A DNA stretch of 64,000 nt from Primorskyibacter marinus (GTDB lineage Bacteria; Pseudomonadota; Alphaproteobacteria; Rhodobacterales; Rhodobacteraceae): the NCBI RefSeq assembly GCF_003313245.1, contig NZ_QJSD01000002.1, positions 372,001 through 436,000 of the forward strand, given 5' to 3'. The position numbers and the translations under genes were made by a program. Below the pieces are notes generated by a model. The model searched no databases. It worked only from the letters and a program-made list of their open reading frames with translations, and was not told where the DNA came from. Each line of letters opens with the position of its first letter. The stretch's first letter is position 1. Shown piece by piece: positions 34,536-45,294 of the stretch.

Positions 34536-37080
34536 GGTTGATGATCCGTCCCGGAACCACGATGACTTTCTTCGGTTGGGCACCATCCAGCACCCGCAGC
34601 ACGGCCTCATGCGCCAGTGCCATTTTCTCAACTTCGGCCTTGTCGGCGTCCTTGGCAACGGTAATCTCGCCGCGACGCTTGCCATTGACCTGAATAGGCA
34701 GGGTTACGCTGTCCTCGACCCGCATCGCGTCATCCGCGACGGGCCATGGCGCATTGGCGATCAGACCTTCGCCGCCCAGTAACTGCCAGACTTCCTCGGC
34801 CAGATGCGGGGTCATTGGTGACATCAACTGCGCCAGCGCCCGCATCGCCTCGCGTTTCGCCGCTGCCCCGGCTTTGGCCTTGGACAGGACGTTGGTGAAC
34901 GCATAGAGCCGCGCGATAGAGGCGTTGAAGCCGAAGCTTTCCACGCCCATCGTCACATCGTGGATGGCCTTGTGCATCTCTCGCAAGAGGGCTTCGTCCC
35001 CGTCCTGCGGACCGGTCTGGTCCGCGGCAATCTCCGCGGCGATGCGGTAGACGCGGGCAAGGTGCTTGCTGGCGGCCTCGGCACCGCTTGCGGTCCATTC
35101 CACGTCGCGTTCGGGCGGGCTGTCGGACAGAACGAACCAGCGCGCGGTGTCAGCACCATATTGTGCGATAATCTGTTCCGGATCGACAACGTTGTTCTTG
35201 GACTTGGACATCTTGGCCGAAGGGATGATCTCTACTTCGGTGCCGTCCTTCAGAATCCCTTTGCCGTCACGCAGATCCACATCTTCGGGGTAGTGATAGA
35301 CCGGGCGACCGTTTTCGTCGCGCGTCTGATAGATCGCATGTGTGACCATGCCTTGCGTGAACAGCGCGTTGAACGGCTCGGCGCATTTTTCGGGCAGGTG
35401 GCCGGTCTGGATCATCGCGCGGGCGAAGAAACGCGAATACAGCAGGTGCAGGATCGCGTGTTCGATGCCGCCGATATACTGGTCGACATTCATCCAGTAT
35501 TCGGCCTCGGCCATATCCGTGGGCGTGGTGGCACGCGGTGCGGTGAAGCGCGCGAAATACCACGAACTGTCCACGAATGTGTCCATCGTATCGGTTTCGC
35601 GCTGCGCCGCCGCGCCACATTTCGGGCAGGTGCAATCGCGCCAGGTCGGGTGACGATCCAAAGGGTTGCCCGGCACGTCAAAGCTGACATCATCGGGCAG
35701 TTTGATCGGCAGGTTTTCCTTGGCTTCGGGCACGACGCCGCAAGCCTCGCAATGCACGACGGGGATCGGGCAACCCCAATAGCGTTGACGGCTGAGACCC
35801 CAGTCGCGCAGCCGGAACTTGGTGACGCCCTGGCCCACGCCATTGGCTTCGCAGAAATCAACCGCCGCATCCACGGCTTCGTCGCCGGTCTGCACCTCTT
35901 TGCCCGCGATCAGACGGGTATAGCGAACCTGTTCGGTCTTTGCGGGCACGAACGGTTCTGCCTGAATGTCATGCGCGCCGTCGAGCGGCAGGAACGTGTC
36001 CAGGATGGGAAGATCGTATTTCACGCAGAAATCATGGTCGCGCTGGTCATGGCCGGGACAGCCGAAAATTGCGCCGGTGCCGTAATCCATCAGGATGAAG
36101 TTGGCGATATAGACCGGCAGTTCCCAGCCGTTATCAAAGGGATGCATGACCTTGAGGCCAGTGTCATAACCTTTCTTCTCGGCCGTCTCCAATGCCTCGG
36201 CGGTGGTGCCGCCGCGGCGCGCATCGGCGCAGAAGGCGGCAACCTCGGGATTGTCCCGCTCCAACTGCTTGGCCAGCGGATGATCGGGCGAGACACCAAC
36301 GAAAGAGGCCCCCATCAACGTGTCGGGGCGTGTGGTGTAAACCTCGACCCGGTCCATGCCATGCGGGCCGTCGATCAGGCTGAAGCTGAACTGAAGCCCG
36401 CGCGATTTGCCGATCCAGTTGGCCTGCATCAGCTTGACCTTGGCGGGCCAGTCATCCAGCCCGTCCAGCGCGTCCAGAAGTTCTTCCGACATGTCGGAGA
36501 TCTTGAAGAACCACTGCGTCAATTCGCGGCGTTCCACTTCGGCACCCGACCGCCAGCCCTTGCCGTCGATCACCTGTTCATTGGCCAGCACCGTCATGTC
36601 CACCGGATCCCAGTTGACCACGGCGTTCTTGCGGTAGACCAGCCCGGTATCCAGCATATCGATGAACAGCGCCTGCTGCTGACCGTAATATTCCGGGTCG
36701 CAGGTTGCGAACATCCGGGACCAGTCAAGACCGAAGCCCAGCGGCTTCATCTGTTCAACCATCGTGTCGATGTTGGAATAGGTCCAGTCCTTGGGGTGGC
36801 CGCCGATCGCCATGGCGGCGTTTTCGGCTGGCATTCCGAACGCGTCAAACCCCATCGGGTGCAGAACGTTATGACCGGTGGACAGCTTGTACCGCGCGAT
36901 CACGTCGCCCATCGTGTAATTGCGCACATGGCCGATATGGATGCGCCCGGACGGGTAGGGGAACATTTCGAGCACATAGTATTTCGGCTTGTCGCCCTCC
37001 CGCGTGGCGGTGAAGGTTCCGGCCTCTTCCCAGGCCTGTTGCCATTTCGGCTCGATTTCGGCGGGGGTATAGCGGGGCAT
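34525..37080 (-). CDS. leuS: Leucyl-tRNA synthetase
   Basis: This 851-residue class Ia synthetase has HIGH-type [12 protein letters not shown], a zinc-domain cysteine set (CEACGVVPE and CTCPKCG), the editing domain with TTRPDTLMG, and KMSKS-type AKMSKSKNN. Size is typical. The start [14 protein letters not shown] at 37080 matches LeuS proteins. Another 58 upstream in-frame codons are not LeuS-like. It is the first gene of the leuS-lptE-holA operon, with about 170 bases to the divergent glycosyltransferase. Confidence 0.98.
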   Translation of the reverse strand: MPRYTPAEIEPKWQQAWEEAGTFTATREGDKPKYYVLEMFPYPSGRIHIGHVRNYTMGDVIARYKLSTGHNVLHPMGFDAFGMPAENAAMAIGGHPKDWTYSNIDTMVEQMKPLGFGLDWSRMFATCDPEYYGQQQALFIDMLDTGLVYRKNAVVNWDPVDMTVLANEQVIDGKGWRSGAEVERRELTQWFFKISDMSEELLDALDGLDDWPAKVKLMQANWIGKSRGLQFSFSLIDGPHGMDRVEVYTTRPDTLMGASFVGVSPDHPLAKQLERDNPEVAAFCADARRGGTTAEALETAEKKGYDTGLKVMHPFDNGWELPVYIANFILMDYGTGAIFGCPGHDQRDHDFCVKYDLPILDTFLPLDGAHDIQAEPFVPAKTEQVRYTRLIAGKEVQTGDEAVDAAVDFCEANGVGQGVTKFRLRDWGLSRQRYWGCPIPVVHCEACGVVPEAKENLPIKLPDDVSFDVPGNPLDRHPTWRDCTCPKCGAAAQRETDTMDTFVDSSWYFARFTAPRATTPTDMAEAEYWMNVDQYIGGIEHAILHLLYSRFFARAMIQTGHLPEKCAEPFNALFTQGMVTHAIYQTRDENGRPVYHYPEDVDLRDGKGILKDGTEVEIIPSAKMSKSKNNVVDPEQIIAQYGADTARWFVLSDSPPERDVEWTASGAEAASKHLARVYRIAAEIAADQTGPQDGDEALLREMHKAIHDVTMGVESFGFNASIARLYAFTNVLSKAKAGAAAKREAMRALAQLMSPMTPHLAEEVWQLLGGEGLIANAPWPVADDAMRVEDSVTLPIQVNGKRRGEITVAKDADKAEVEKMALAHEAVLRVLDGAQPKKVIVVPGRIINLVV

Positions 37081-37252
37081 GTGGGGTTTCCTTTGGGCAG
37101 GCGGGCGTCTTTGCAGTCGCAGGGGTGATAGGACCATGGGGCGTCCGGGTAAAGTGCCTCTGGGCAAATCGGACCCGCCCGGCGCGTAGAGTTTGCCTCT
37201 TTCCGGCAGCCGGATATAACAGGGCGGTGTCCGTTTGCAGGAAATCATTGCC

Positions 37253-38512
37253 ATGAAGATATTGCTGATCCACCAGAATTTCCCCGGTCAGTACAAGCAT
37301 ATCGCGCCGGTTCTGGTGCAGATGGGCCATCAGATCGTGGCGCTGACGCCGAAGGTGGACAAACCTGTCAAATGGCAGGGGGTGCAGGTTATCCCCTACA
37401 AAATCAGCGGGGCGTCGTCGCGCGATATTCATCCCTGGCTGTCTGATTTCGAGACAAAGCTCTTGCGCGGGCACAGTTGTTACACTGCCGCAATGGCGCT
37501 GAAGGCGCAGGGGTTCGAGCCTGACATGATCCTGGCCCATCACGGCTGGGGCGAAAGCCTGTTTCTCAAAGATGTGTGGCCGGGTGCACGTCTGGGTCTG
37601 TATTGCGAGCTTTACCACCTGTCCGCGCAACCGTTCCTGGGGTTCGATCCGGAATTCCCGACGCCTGCTGCCGAACAGGACGCGCTGCGGATCCGGCTGA
37701 AAAACCTCAACAACCGGTTGCATTCCGAAGTGATAGATCTGGGTATCAGCCCGACGCGGTTTCAGGCCGATACCTTCCCCGACCATTACCGCAAGCGTAT
37801 CACGGTGGTGCATGACGGGGTGAATACCGAGGATGTAAAGCCCGACCCGGCGGCAAGGCTGGAAGTGACGGGCGGTCGCGTGCTGACCCGTGACGACGAG
37901 GTTGTGACCTTCATCAACCGCAATCTGGAACCCTATCGCGGCTATCACATCTTCATGCGCGCGCTGCCGCAGATCTTGAAACGGCGGCCAGAGGCGCAGG
38001 TGGTGATGCTGGGTGGCGATGAGGTCAGCTATGGCGCGCGCGCGCCTGCGGGCAAGACATGGAAGCAGATCTATATTGACGAGGTGCGCGGGCAGATTTC
38101 AGATGAGGACTGGGCGCGGGTGCATTTTCTGGGGCGCGTGCCCTATGACCGCTTCCTGTCGATGATGCAGGTCAGCCGGGCGCATGTTTACCTGACCTAT
38201 CCGTTTGTCCTGTCCTGGTCGCTGCTGGAATCGATGGCCTGTGAAAGCGCAATTTTGGCGAGCGATACGGCACCGGTGAAAGAGGTCCTGACAGAGGGAG
38301 AAACCGGCTGGATGGTTGATTTCTTCGACAAGGACGCGTTGGTCGACAGGCTCTGCGATCTGCTGGATGATCCGGACACGCGGGCGCGTATGGGCAAGGC
38401 CGCGCGAGAATTCGTGGTAAAGCACTACGATCTGCGCAAAGTCTGCCTGCCGAAGCAGTTGGCATGGGTCGAGGCACTTTCCCGCACCGAGCCGCGCGCG
38501 CCAATGGACTGA
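37253..38512 (+). CDS. Glycosyltransferase family 4-like protein
   Basis: This 419-residue GT-B glycosyltransferase starts with [20 protein letters not shown], a pattern of a family seen in surface-polysaccharide loci. The C-terminal nucleotide-sugar domain has [40 protein letters not shown] and the acidic [21 protein letters not shown] (quoted in part: [15 protein letters not shown]). It should move a sugar from a nucleotide donor to an unknown acceptor. AGGA lies ten bases before the ATG at 37253. It stands alone and divergent from leuS, so the pathway is unclear. Confidence 0.9.
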   Translation: MKILLIHQNFPGQYKHIAPVLVQMGHQIVALTPKVDKPVKWQGVQVIPYKISGASSRDIHPWLSDFETKLLRGHSCYTAAMALKAQGFEPDMILAHHGWGESLFLKDVWPGARLGLYCELYHLSAQPFLGFDPEFPTPAAEQDALRIRLKNLNNRLHSEVIDLGISPTRFQADTFPDHYRKRITVVHDGVNTEDVKPDPAARLEVTGGRVLTRDDEVVTFINRNLEPYRGYHIFMRALPQILKRRPEAQVVMLGGDEVSYGARAPAGKTWKQIYIDEVRGQISDEDWARVHFLGRVPYDRFLSMMQVSRAHVYLTYPFVLSWSLLESMACESAILASDTAPVKEVLTEGETGWMVDFFDKDALVDRLCDLLDDPDTRARMGKAAREFVVKHYDLRKVCLPKQLAWVEALSRTEPRAPMD

Positions 38513-38626
38513 TGTGCTTTCTGCCTGAAACAGACCGGGTTTGCAGCCATGCCATAAGCACCGCTGCCAGAGGTGACGCGATCACAAAGCCCACCGGTTG
38601 ATTTGCCAAGCCGGGATGCGCCGGGG

Positions 38627-39397
38627 TCAGGTGCGGCTTTGTTCGTGTTCAAAGCGCTGGCGGGCGATTTCTTCATTGCGTTCGGCCTTGCGATGCTCGG
38701 TCAAGGCGCTCTCGACGTAATTCAGATGGTCTTCTACCGCCTTGCGCGCCGCGTCAGGATCGCGGGCCTGTAGGGCGTTGTTGATCTGACGATGCTGGTC
38801 CAGCAGCGTTTCACGCGTGGTCCGTTGTTGGAACATGATCCGGCGATTGTAGAACACGCCTTCGCGCAACAACTGATACATCGACCGCATCATATGCAAC
38901 ATGATTACGTTGTGACTGGATTCGATGATGGCAAGGTGGAAATCCGCATCAAGGCTTGCCTCGTCACTCGGATCGCGCTTGGCATGGGCGGCCTGCATTT
39001 TGTTGAAAACCGATTGGATGACTTTCAGATCGGTGTCCGATGCCAGGCGCGCGGCGCGCTCTGCCGCCAATCCTTCCATGTCGCGGCGGAAGGACAGGTA
39101 ATCGAATACCGCCTCATCATGTGTCGCAAAGAGCTTTATCAGCGCATCCGAGAAGGCAGAGCCCAGCACGTCGGCCACATAAATACCGGCACCGGCGCGG
39201 CTGGCCAGAAGACCACGGTTTTGCAGGTCCGCCGCCGCCTCGCGCAGCGACGGCCGTGACACGCCAAGCCGCTCCGACAACTCGCGCTCGGGGGGCAAGC
39301 GTTCGCCGGGGCGCAGGACGCCGCGCAGGATCAGCTTTTCGATCTGTCGCGCGACCGACGTTGATAGCTTTTCTGGCTGAACCTTCTGGAATGGCAT
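38627..39397 (-). CDS. GntR-family (FadR subfamily) transcriptional regulator
   Basis: This 256-residue regulator has an N-terminal winged helix (LRPGERLPPERELSERLGVSRPSLREA) that should bind DNA (quoted in part: RELSERLGVSRPSLREA), and an all-alpha FCD effector domain with DADFHLAIIESSHN, a likely metal/ligand His set. The subfamily (PdhR, LldR, GlcC types) responds to organic acids. Effector and targets are unknown here. The ATG at 39397 fits the family start. It stands alone, converging on the glycosyltransferase gene, so it may act on distant genes and on itself. Confidence 0.9.
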   Translation of the reverse strand: MPFQKVQPEKLSTSVARQIEKLILRGVLRPGERLPPERELSERLGVSRPSLREAAADLQNRGLLASRAGAGIYVADVLGSAFSDALIKLFATHDEAVFDYLSFRRDMEGLAAERAARLASDTDLKVIQSVFNKMQAAHAKRDPSDEASLDADFHLAIIESSHNVIMLHMMRSMYQLLREGVFYNRRIMFQQRTTRETLLDQHRQINNALQARDPDAARKAVEDHLNYVESALTEHRKAERNEEIARQRFEHEQSRT

Positions 39398-39414
39398 TTG
39401 CTGACCTCTTCGGG

Positions 39415-39429
39415 AATTGGTTAAACAAT
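39415..39429. promoter_or_regulatory. Candidate operator for the GntR regulator
   Basis: AATTGGTTAAACAAT, 18 bases upstream of the regulator ATG, contains ATTG and CAAT as inverted ends and resembles an imperfect form of the TGGT-N3-ACCA operators of FadR-type proteins. Its position would suit autorepression. No experiment or second copy supports it here. Confidence 0.3.
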
Positions 39430-39622
39430 ATGACCGCTGACAGTTGCGCGCAAGCGGGTCGCACCGCCGTATTCCAGGAGGGTTTGGGCGTTCCATGGCC
39501 GTTGCGCCGCATCTGTTGCGCCCCGGCCCCTCTGCGGTTCATCTTGGTCGCGCCTGGCTTATAGCGTCGCAAGATCGCGCAGCCCCCATGATTTTGGGGT
39601 ACTGCGGCACGTCGCGGCGGCG

Positions 39623-40993
39623 TCAGTAGCTGTATTGGGCGTAAACGCGCGTCAGATCGCCGTCCCAGTCCCCTGCATAATGTTCAAGCAACTCGTCAGC
39701 GGGGGTTTTGCCAGATTCGACGCTTTCCTTCAGAGCATTCAGGAAATGGGTTTCGTCAGGCACCAGCCCACCTGCGCCGGGCCGCGCGCGGGCTTTCAGC
39801 CCGGCTTCGGCAATTTCAACGGTCTGGCGGGCCAGATCATGCATGTCGATCCCCCCGACCTTGGCCTGAAGCGCGTCCTGCGACGCGGCAACGCGCAACG
39901 CCTCGCGGGTTTCGGCGTCCCAATCCTTGGCAAGATCCCAGGCGGCATCCAGTGCGGTCTGGTCATATAGCAGGCCGACCCAATAGGCGGGCAGCGCACA
40001 CAGCCTGCGCCACGGGCCGCCATCGGCACCGCGCATCTCAAGGAATTTCTTCACCCGCGCTTCGGGGAAAATCGTCGTCAGGTGGTCTGCCCAATCCGAC
40101 AGGGTCGGGATCTCGCCGGGCAGGGCGGGCAGTTCGCCTTTCAGGAAATCGCGGAAGGACTGGCCAAGCGCGTCGATATACTTGCCATCGCGGTAGACGA
40201 AATACATCGGCACATCGAGCGCGTATTCCACCCAGGTCTCGAACCCGAAACCATCGTCGAAAACAAACGGCAGCGTGCCGGTGCGGTCCGGGTCAAGATC
40301 GCGCCAGATCCGGCTGCGCCAGCTTTTGTGGCCGTTGGGGCGGCCCTCGAAGAACGGCGAATTGGCAAAAAGCGCCGTCGCCACCGGTTGCAGGGCGAGG
40401 GCCACGCGCATCTTCTTGACCATGTCCGCCTCGGACGAAAAGTCCAGGTTCACCTGAACGGTGCAGGTCCGGTACATCATGGATTTGCCCATGGTGCCGA
40501 CGCGGTCCATGTATTCGTTCATCAGCCGATACCGGCCCTTGGGCATCATCGGCATTTCGTCATGCGTCCAGATCGGGGCGGCACCCAGACCGATGAACCC
40601 CACCCCGACCTCATCGGCGATGTCTTTCACGTCGCGCAGATGGGCGTTCACCTCGTCGCAGGTCTCGTGGATCGTTTCCAGCGGCGCGCCGGACAGTTCC
40701 AACTGCCCGCCGGGTTCCAGACTGACATTGGCACCGTCCTTTTCCAGCCCGATCAGCTTGCCTGCTTCTTCGACAGGGGCCCAGCCATGACGGTCACGCA
40801 GACCCTCCAGCATCGCCAGAATGGACCGCTCGCCTTCGTAGGGCAGGGGCTTCAGCGTGTCCTTGCAATAGCCGAATTTCTCGTGCTCGGTGCCGATGCG
40901 CCAGTCCTCTTTCGGCTTGCAGCCGGAGGCAAGGTAGTCTGTCAGCTGATCTATGTGTTCAACGGGGCCGCCGCCGGACTGTGGAATGGACAT
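39623..40993 (-). CDS. gshA: Glutamate-cysteine ligase, plant/alphaproteobacterial type
   Basis: This 456-residue enzyme makes gamma-glutamylcysteine, the first step of glutathione synthesis. It belongs to the GCS2 type of alphaproteobacteria and plants: WRIGTEHEKFG, SLEPGGQLELSGAP (ATP/Glu binding), TCTVQVNLDFSSE, and WRSRIWRDLDPDRTG. Length and motif order are complete. It is the third gene of a minus-strand group with rsmE and a small membrane protein (41063-41590), with a 69-base gap from the latter. Confidence 0.95.
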   Translation of the reverse strand: MSIPQSGGGPVEHIDQLTDYLASGCKPKEDWRIGTEHEKFGYCKDTLKPLPYEGERSILAMLEGLRDRHGWAPVEEAGKLIGLEKDGANVSLEPGGQLELSGAPLETIHETCDEVNAHLRDVKDIADEVGVGFIGLGAAPIWTHDEMPMMPKGRYRLMNEYMDRVGTMGKSMMYRTCTVQVNLDFSSEADMVKKMRVALALQPVATALFANSPFFEGRPNGHKSWRSRIWRDLDPDRTGTLPFVFDDGFGFETWVEYALDVPMYFVYRDGKYIDALGQSFRDFLKGELPALPGEIPTLSDWADHLTTIFPEARVKKFLEMRGADGGPWRRLCALPAYWVGLLYDQTALDAAWDLAKDWDAETREALRVAASQDALQAKVGGIDMHDLARQTVEIAEAGLKARARPGAGGLVPDETHFLNALKESVESGKTPADELLEHYAGDWDGDLTRVYAQYSY

Positions 40994-41062
40994 GTGGCAA
41001 GGCTCCGAATTGCAGGGTCTGTTCGTGTCAGTTCACAGGGATGGGGCGAAATGGCGGGGCTG

Positions 41063-41590
41063 TCAATGCAGCCGGGCGGATGGGCGGGGCATGTCGGTGC
41101 GGTGCCAGATCACGATCCGTTCAGTGCCACCGGCCTGCATCTGGCGCAACATGTGTTCGGTGCGGATGCCGGGAAGGGCGGCAAATGCATCGAATAACGC
41201 ATCGGCACCGGCAGCGCCCAGCGGGATTTGCAGGTCAGGTTCGCCGCGCCGCGACAAGACCCAATGCGGCGGTTTCGAGCCCGGATCTATGGCCAGCGCG
41301 CGCAGATCCGCCAGATCGGCAATGCCGCCCGACAATGGCCCGAAATACGCAATCCGGCCCTCGTCGATCTGCACCACGCCCGGCGCGGTGTCTTCGGTGC
41401 GAAATCGCGCACGCTGCACACCCATGACGGTCAGGGCGATGCCGATCAGCAGCACCGGATAGCCCATCCAGTTGAGGATGCCCCAGAGGTTGATGACCCA
41501 ATGTAGGCCAAGTGCGGCCACCGCCAGCCCGACGATGGTTTCGCGCCAGCGCCAAAGCGCGGCCTTGGCCTCGCGGCGCAGCAAGGTCAT
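41063..41590 (-). CDS. Small membrane protein of unknown function
   Basis: I do not recognise this 175-residue protein. It has two hydrophobic segments (about 18-35 TIVGLAVAALGLHWVINL and 42-58 MGYPVLLIGIALTVMG), then a soluble part with GVVQIDEGRIAYFGPLSGG and ILSRRGEPDLQIPLG-like strands (WVLSRRGEPDLQIPLG) that looks like a small beta-rich, PH-like domain. It lies 22 bases after rsmE and before gshA and is probably in their operon. It could be a membrane-anchored accessory protein. No function is claimed. Confidence 0.75.
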   Translation of the reverse strand: MTLLRREAKAALWRWRETIVGLAVAALGLHWVINLWGILNWMGYPVLLIGIALTVMGVQRARFRTEDTAPGVVQIDEGRIAYFGPLSGGIADLADLRALAIDPGSKPPHWVLSRRGEPDLQIPLGAAGADALFDAFAALPGIRTEHMLRQMQAGGTERIVIWHRTDMPRPSARLH

Positions 41591-41612
41591 GCCGCAGCCC
41601 CGGCGCGCGGGG

Positions 41613-42335
41613 TCATTGCCAGTCTCCCAGCGCCATCTGCCACAGCGTCATCGCCGCCACGGCGGCGGTGTCGGCCCGCAGGATGCGGGGACCAAGGCTG
41701 ACGACATGCGCTTGCGGCAGAGCCGTCAGGCGTGTGCGTTCTGCTTCGGAAAAGCCGCCCTCTGGACCGATGAGAATCGCCCACGGACCGGGCGTCGCAT
41801 TGGCGAGGCGGGTGGCGGACCCGGCTTCTGCCTCATTGCAGAACATCAGCTGGCGATCCGCATGCCAGTTGTCCAGCACGGCGTCCAGCTTGGTCAGGTC
41901 CGCCACCTCGGGCACGAATGTCCCGCCGCATTGTTCGGCGGCCTCGACAGAGTGCGCTTGCAGGCGGTCCTGGCGGATACGCTCGGAATTGGTGAACCGG
42001 GTCTGGACGGGCATGATCCGCGCGGCACCCATTTCCGCTGCCTTTTCAACGATGAAATCGGTGCGGGCCTTCTTGATCGGGGCAAAAAGCAGCCACAGGT
42101 CCGGCGGGTTGCGCTGCGGCGCGGTCTGCGCGCGGCAGACCAGCACGCCGTTGCGCTTGTTGGCGACGGCCACATCGGTGCGCCATTCGCCGTCCCGCCC
42201 GTTGAACACAAGCACACCGTCGCCCACGGCAAGCCGCATCACCGCAAAAAGGTAATGCGCCTGGTCGCGCGTCAGGGCGAGCGATTGCCCTTCCCCCAGC
42301 GGGTGATCTACATAGAGCCGTATCTTTGCTGTCAT
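41613..42335 (-). CDS. rsmE: 16S rRNA (uracil-1498-N3)-methyltransferase
   Basis: This 240-residue SPOUT-class methyltransferase modifies U1498 of 16S rRNA. It starts with AKIRLYVDHPL and HYLFAVMRLAVGD (PUA-like N-terminal domain), then FIVEKAAEMGAARIMP and the knot region WAILIGPEGGFSEAER with LGPRILRADTAAVAAM. Length is normal. The ATG at 42335 has no clear ribosome-binding site. An alternative ATG at 42347 would abut the divergent ubiA start. The two start codons are only 12 bases apart, so its promoter lies inside ubiA coding sequence. Confidence 0.93.
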   Translation of the reverse strand: MTAKIRLYVDHPLGEGQSLALTRDQAHYLFAVMRLAVGDGVLVFNGRDGEWRTDVAVANKRNGVLVCRAQTAPQRNPPDLWLLFAPIKKARTDFIVEKAAEMGAARIMPVQTRFTNSERIRQDRLQAHSVEAAEQCGGTFVPEVADLTKLDAVLDNWHADRQLMFCNEAEAGSATRLANATPGPWAILIGPEGGFSEAERTRLTALPQAHVVSLGPRILRADTAAVAAMTLWQMALGDWQ

Positions 42336-42347
42336 GGAGCGTAACAT

Positions 42348-43313
42348 ATGCCCGACCAACCGCCGATGCCAGAGGCCGATGGACAGGTTTCCGACGCCGT
42401 GCGCGGCAACTGGGTGGACAGGCTCGCCCCCGCCCCCGCGCGCCCCTATTTCCGGCTGAGCCGTCTGGACCGCCCGATCGGCACATGGCTGCTGCTTTTG
42501 CCGTGCTGGTGGGGGCTGTTGCTGGCGATGCTGTCGGACGGGCAGGCGCGGTGGGAGGATCTGTGGATCTTTGCGGGCTGCGGGATTGGCGCGATCCTGA
42601 TGCGCGGCGCGGGCTGCACATGGAATGACATCACCGACCGGCATATCGACGGATCGGTGGCGCGTACGGCGTCGCGGCCGATCCCGTCGGGGCAGGTCAG
42701 CGTCGGCCAAGCGCTGGTATGGCTGGCAGCGCAGGCGCTGGTGGCCTTTGCCATCCTGCTCAGCTTTCATCCGATGGCGATCCTGCTTGGCGTGATCGCC
42801 TTGGCACCTGTGGCGATCTACCCGTTCGCCAAGCGGTTCACTTGGTGGCCGCAGATTTTTCTGGGCATCGCCTTCAACTGGGGCGCGTTGCTGGCCTGGA
42901 CCGCGCATCGCGGTGTGCTGGAATGGCCTGCGGTGATCCTGTACCTGTCGGGGATGGCGTGGACGCTGTTTTATGATACGATCTATGCCCATCAGGATAC
43001 CGAGGATGATGCGCTGATCGGGGTGAAATCCACCGCCCGTCTGTTCGGCGAGGCCAGCCCGAAATGGCTGGCGCGCTTCATGAAGGTCAGCGTTGCCTTG
43101 ATGGTGCTGGCTATTCTCGCCGCGATTCCGCGCGCCGAGACCCTGACACTGGTCGTGGCCATCGCCGGCGCGCTTGGCTTTGTGGGCCACATGCTGTGGC
43201 AGTTGCGCCTTTTCGACCCTGATGACAATGACCGGCTGCTGATGCTGTTCCGGTCCAACCGAAATGCCGGCCTGCTGCCTGTGCTGTTTTTCGCCGTAGC
43301 GCTTTTCGCGTGA
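42348..43313 (+). CDS. ubiA: 4-hydroxybenzoate polyprenyltransferase
   Basis: This 321-residue integral membrane prenyltransferase attaches the isoprenoid tail to 4-hydroxybenzoate in ubiquinone synthesis. It has the two Asp-rich motifs of UbiA: NDITDRHIDGSVARTASRP (with NDxxD) and YDTIYAHQDTEDD, plus about eight hydrophobic segments. GGAG (42336-42339) lies eight bases before the ATG and directly adjoins the divergent rsmE start. The N-terminal 30 residues are polar and proline-rich. Confidence 0.95.
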   Translation: MPDQPPMPEADGQVSDAVRGNWVDRLAPAPARPYFRLSRLDRPIGTWLLLLPCWWGLLLAMLSDGQARWEDLWIFAGCGIGAILMRGAGCTWNDITDRHIDGSVARTASRPIPSGQVSVGQALVWLAAQALVAFAILLSFHPMAILLGVIALAPVAIYPFAKRFTWWPQIFLGIAFNWGALLAWTAHRGVLEWPAVILYLSGMAWTLFYDTIYAHQDTEDDALIGVKSTARLFGEASPKWLARFMKVSVALMVLAILAAIPRAETLTLVVAIAGALGFVGHMLWQLRLFDPDDNDRLLMLFRSNRNAGLLPVLFFAVALFA

Positions 43314-43371
43314 TTGCACCCCTGCGGCGCTGACTGTATCAGAAGCCAACTCCACGCTGCTTGGAATGCCC

Positions 43372-45294
43372 ATGCGTTTGTCAAAGTTGTTCATTTCGCT
43401 ATTGGCCTTTGGCCTCGCGGCGCTGCTTTGTCTGGTCGCGGCCTACTTTTCTGTCCGTGTCATCGAAAACAATTCCATCAAAGAAGTGCGTCAGGAACTC
43501 GACAAGGCTGCGCTGACCTGGGCGGATGTGGATTCCGACGGGTTGCAGATTTTCCTGATCGGAACCGCCCCGACCGAGGCCGCCCGCTTTGATGCGCTTA
43601 GCGCTGCCGGGCGGGTTGTGGATGCCTCCCGCGTGCTGGATCAGATGAACGTCGCCGACACTGCCGATCTGGTGCCGCCCCGCTTCTCGGTCGAGATTCT
43701 GCGCAACGATGCCGGTATCTCGTTGATCGGTCTGGTCCCGGCCAGCACTGACCGGGAGGCCCTGCTTGCCCAGGTCCGCGATATTGCCGGTGATCCGGAT
43801 CAGGTGTCCGACCTTCTGGAAGTTGCCAGCTTCGATGCGCCGGACGGATGGGCCGACGCGCTGCGTTTCAGCTTGTGGGCGTTGGAAGATCTGCCACGCT
43901 CAAAAATCTCTGTCGGGGCGGATCAGGTGCAGATTACCGCGATGACCGACAGCGATGCCACGCGTCGCAAGATGGAAAGCGATCTGGTGCGCCGGGCGGG
44001 TGACAAGGTTGCCTTGTCGCTGGACCTGTCCGCGCCGCGCCCGGTGATCAGCCCCTTCACGCTGCGCTTCCTGATCGAAGACGGCAAAGCCAAATTCGAT
44101 GCCTGCTCTGCCGGGACCGAAGAGGGGCGTGACCGTATCCTTGCCGCGGCAAATGCTGCCGGGCTGAACGACAAGGCCAGTTGCACCATCGGGCTGGGCA
44201 TCCCGTCCAAGACCTGGCCACAGGCCGCCGAACTGGCGATTGGCGCGCTGGCAGAGGTCGGCGGCGGCAGCGTCACCTTCTCGGACGCCGATATCTCGCT
44301 GCTTGTGCCCGAAGGCACTGATCGCGGGGTGTTCGATCATGTCGTCGGAGAGTTGGAGAACGCGCTGCCCGAGGTTTTCGCGCTGACGGCAGTGCTGCCC
44401 GAAACGCCGGAGGAGGGCGAACAGGGACCGCCTGAGTTCATTGCCACCCTCAGCCCCGAAGGTGCCGTGCAGATGCGCGGCCGGGTTGCGGGTGCGTTGG
44501 AACGCCAGACCGCCGAAAGCTATGCCAAGGCGCGGTTCGGCAGCGGCGCGTCCCGCATGTCCGCGCGTATCGACGAATCCCTTCCTGCCTCTTGGTCGGT
44601 GCGCGTTCTGGCCGGGCTGGAAGCGCTGGCGCAACTGAAAAACGGCGCGGTCACGATCACGCCCGACACATTCGAGGTTGCGGGCGATACCGGACTGGTC
44701 GACGCCAATGCGACGATTGCGCAATTGTTGTCGCAAAAGTTGGGTGAAGGTGCCGATTTCGACATCAAAGTGACCTATCTTGAAAAGCTTGATCCGACGC
44801 TGGGTATACCTACCCCCGATGAATGCGAGGCGGGCATCGTCGAGATTATCGGCAACCGCAAGATTAGCTTTGAGCCCGGCGCGTCGACCTTTGACAGTGC
44901 GGCCAAGGACATTCTGGACGATATTGCCGAACTGTTGAAGAAATGCGGTGACATCCCGCTTGAGATCGGCGGACATACCGATAGTCAGGGCCGCGAATCG
45001 ATGAACCAGCAGCTAAGCCAGGAACGCGCGCAAGCGGTGCTGGATGCGCTGCGCAATCGCCGGGTTCTGACCGCGTCATACCGGGCGGTGGGCTACGGCG
45101 AAGACCAGCCGATCGCCGATAATGGCAGTGCAGACGGACGCGAAGTCAACCGCCGGATCGAGTTCAAGCTGGTGCGGCCGGACGTGACAGAAGAAGATGC
45201 CGAAGCTCCGGATGAAACCGAAGCCGAAACCGAGGCAGAGGCCGAAGCGGCCGCAGACCAGAACGAGGAGACCCAAGGGGATGAACAGAACTGA
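43372..45294 (+). CDS. OmpA-family protein with tandem BON-like domains
   Basis: This 640-residue envelope protein has one N-terminal hydrophobic segment (about 8-30) as signal or anchor, then several repeated BON-like units (for example QIFLIGTAPTEAARF, ISLIGLVPASTDREALL, VQMRGRVAGALERQ). A C-terminal OmpA peptidoglycan-binding domain has ISFEPGASTFDSAAKDIL and IGGHTDSQGRESMNQQLS. A tail rich in Glu/Ala follows. It should tie the inner membrane or periplasm to peptidoglycan. Two ATGs (43366, 43372) are possible. GGA spacing favours the second. It overlaps the next gene by 14 bases. Confidence 0.88.
   Translation: MRLSKLFISLLAFGLAALLCLVAAYFSVRVIENNSIKEVRQELDKAALTWADVDSDGLQIFLIGTAPTEAARFDALSAAGRVVDASRVLDQMNVADTADLVPPRFSVEILRNDAGISLIGLVPASTDREALLAQVRDIAGDPDQVSDLLEVASFDAPDGWADALRFSLWALEDLPRSKISVGADQVQITAMTDSDATRRKMESDLVRRAGDKVALSLDLSAPRPVISPFTLRFLIEDGKAKFDACSAGTEEGRDRILAAANAAGLNDKASCTIGLGIPSKTWPQAAELAIGALAEVGGGSVTFSDADISLLVPEGTDRGVFDHVVGELENALPEVFALTAVLPETPEEGEQGPPEFIATLSPEGAVQMRGRVAGALERQTAESYAKARFGSGASRMSARIDESLPASWSVRVLAGLEALAQLKNGAVTITPDTFEVAGDTGLVDANATIAQLLSQKLGEGADFDIKVTYLEKLDPTLGIPTPDECEAGIVEIIGNRKISFEPGASTFDSAAKDILDDIAELLKKCGDIPLEIGGHTDSQGRESMNQQLSQERAQAVLDALRNRRVLTASYRAVGYGEDQPIADNGSADGREVNRRIEFKLVRPDVTEEDAEAPDETEAETEAEAEAAADQNEETQGDEQN

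Noticed and set aside
34960-37128. A 722-codon frame opposite leuS
   Set aside because: leuS is certain on the minus strand. The antisense frame has no start signal and no domain.
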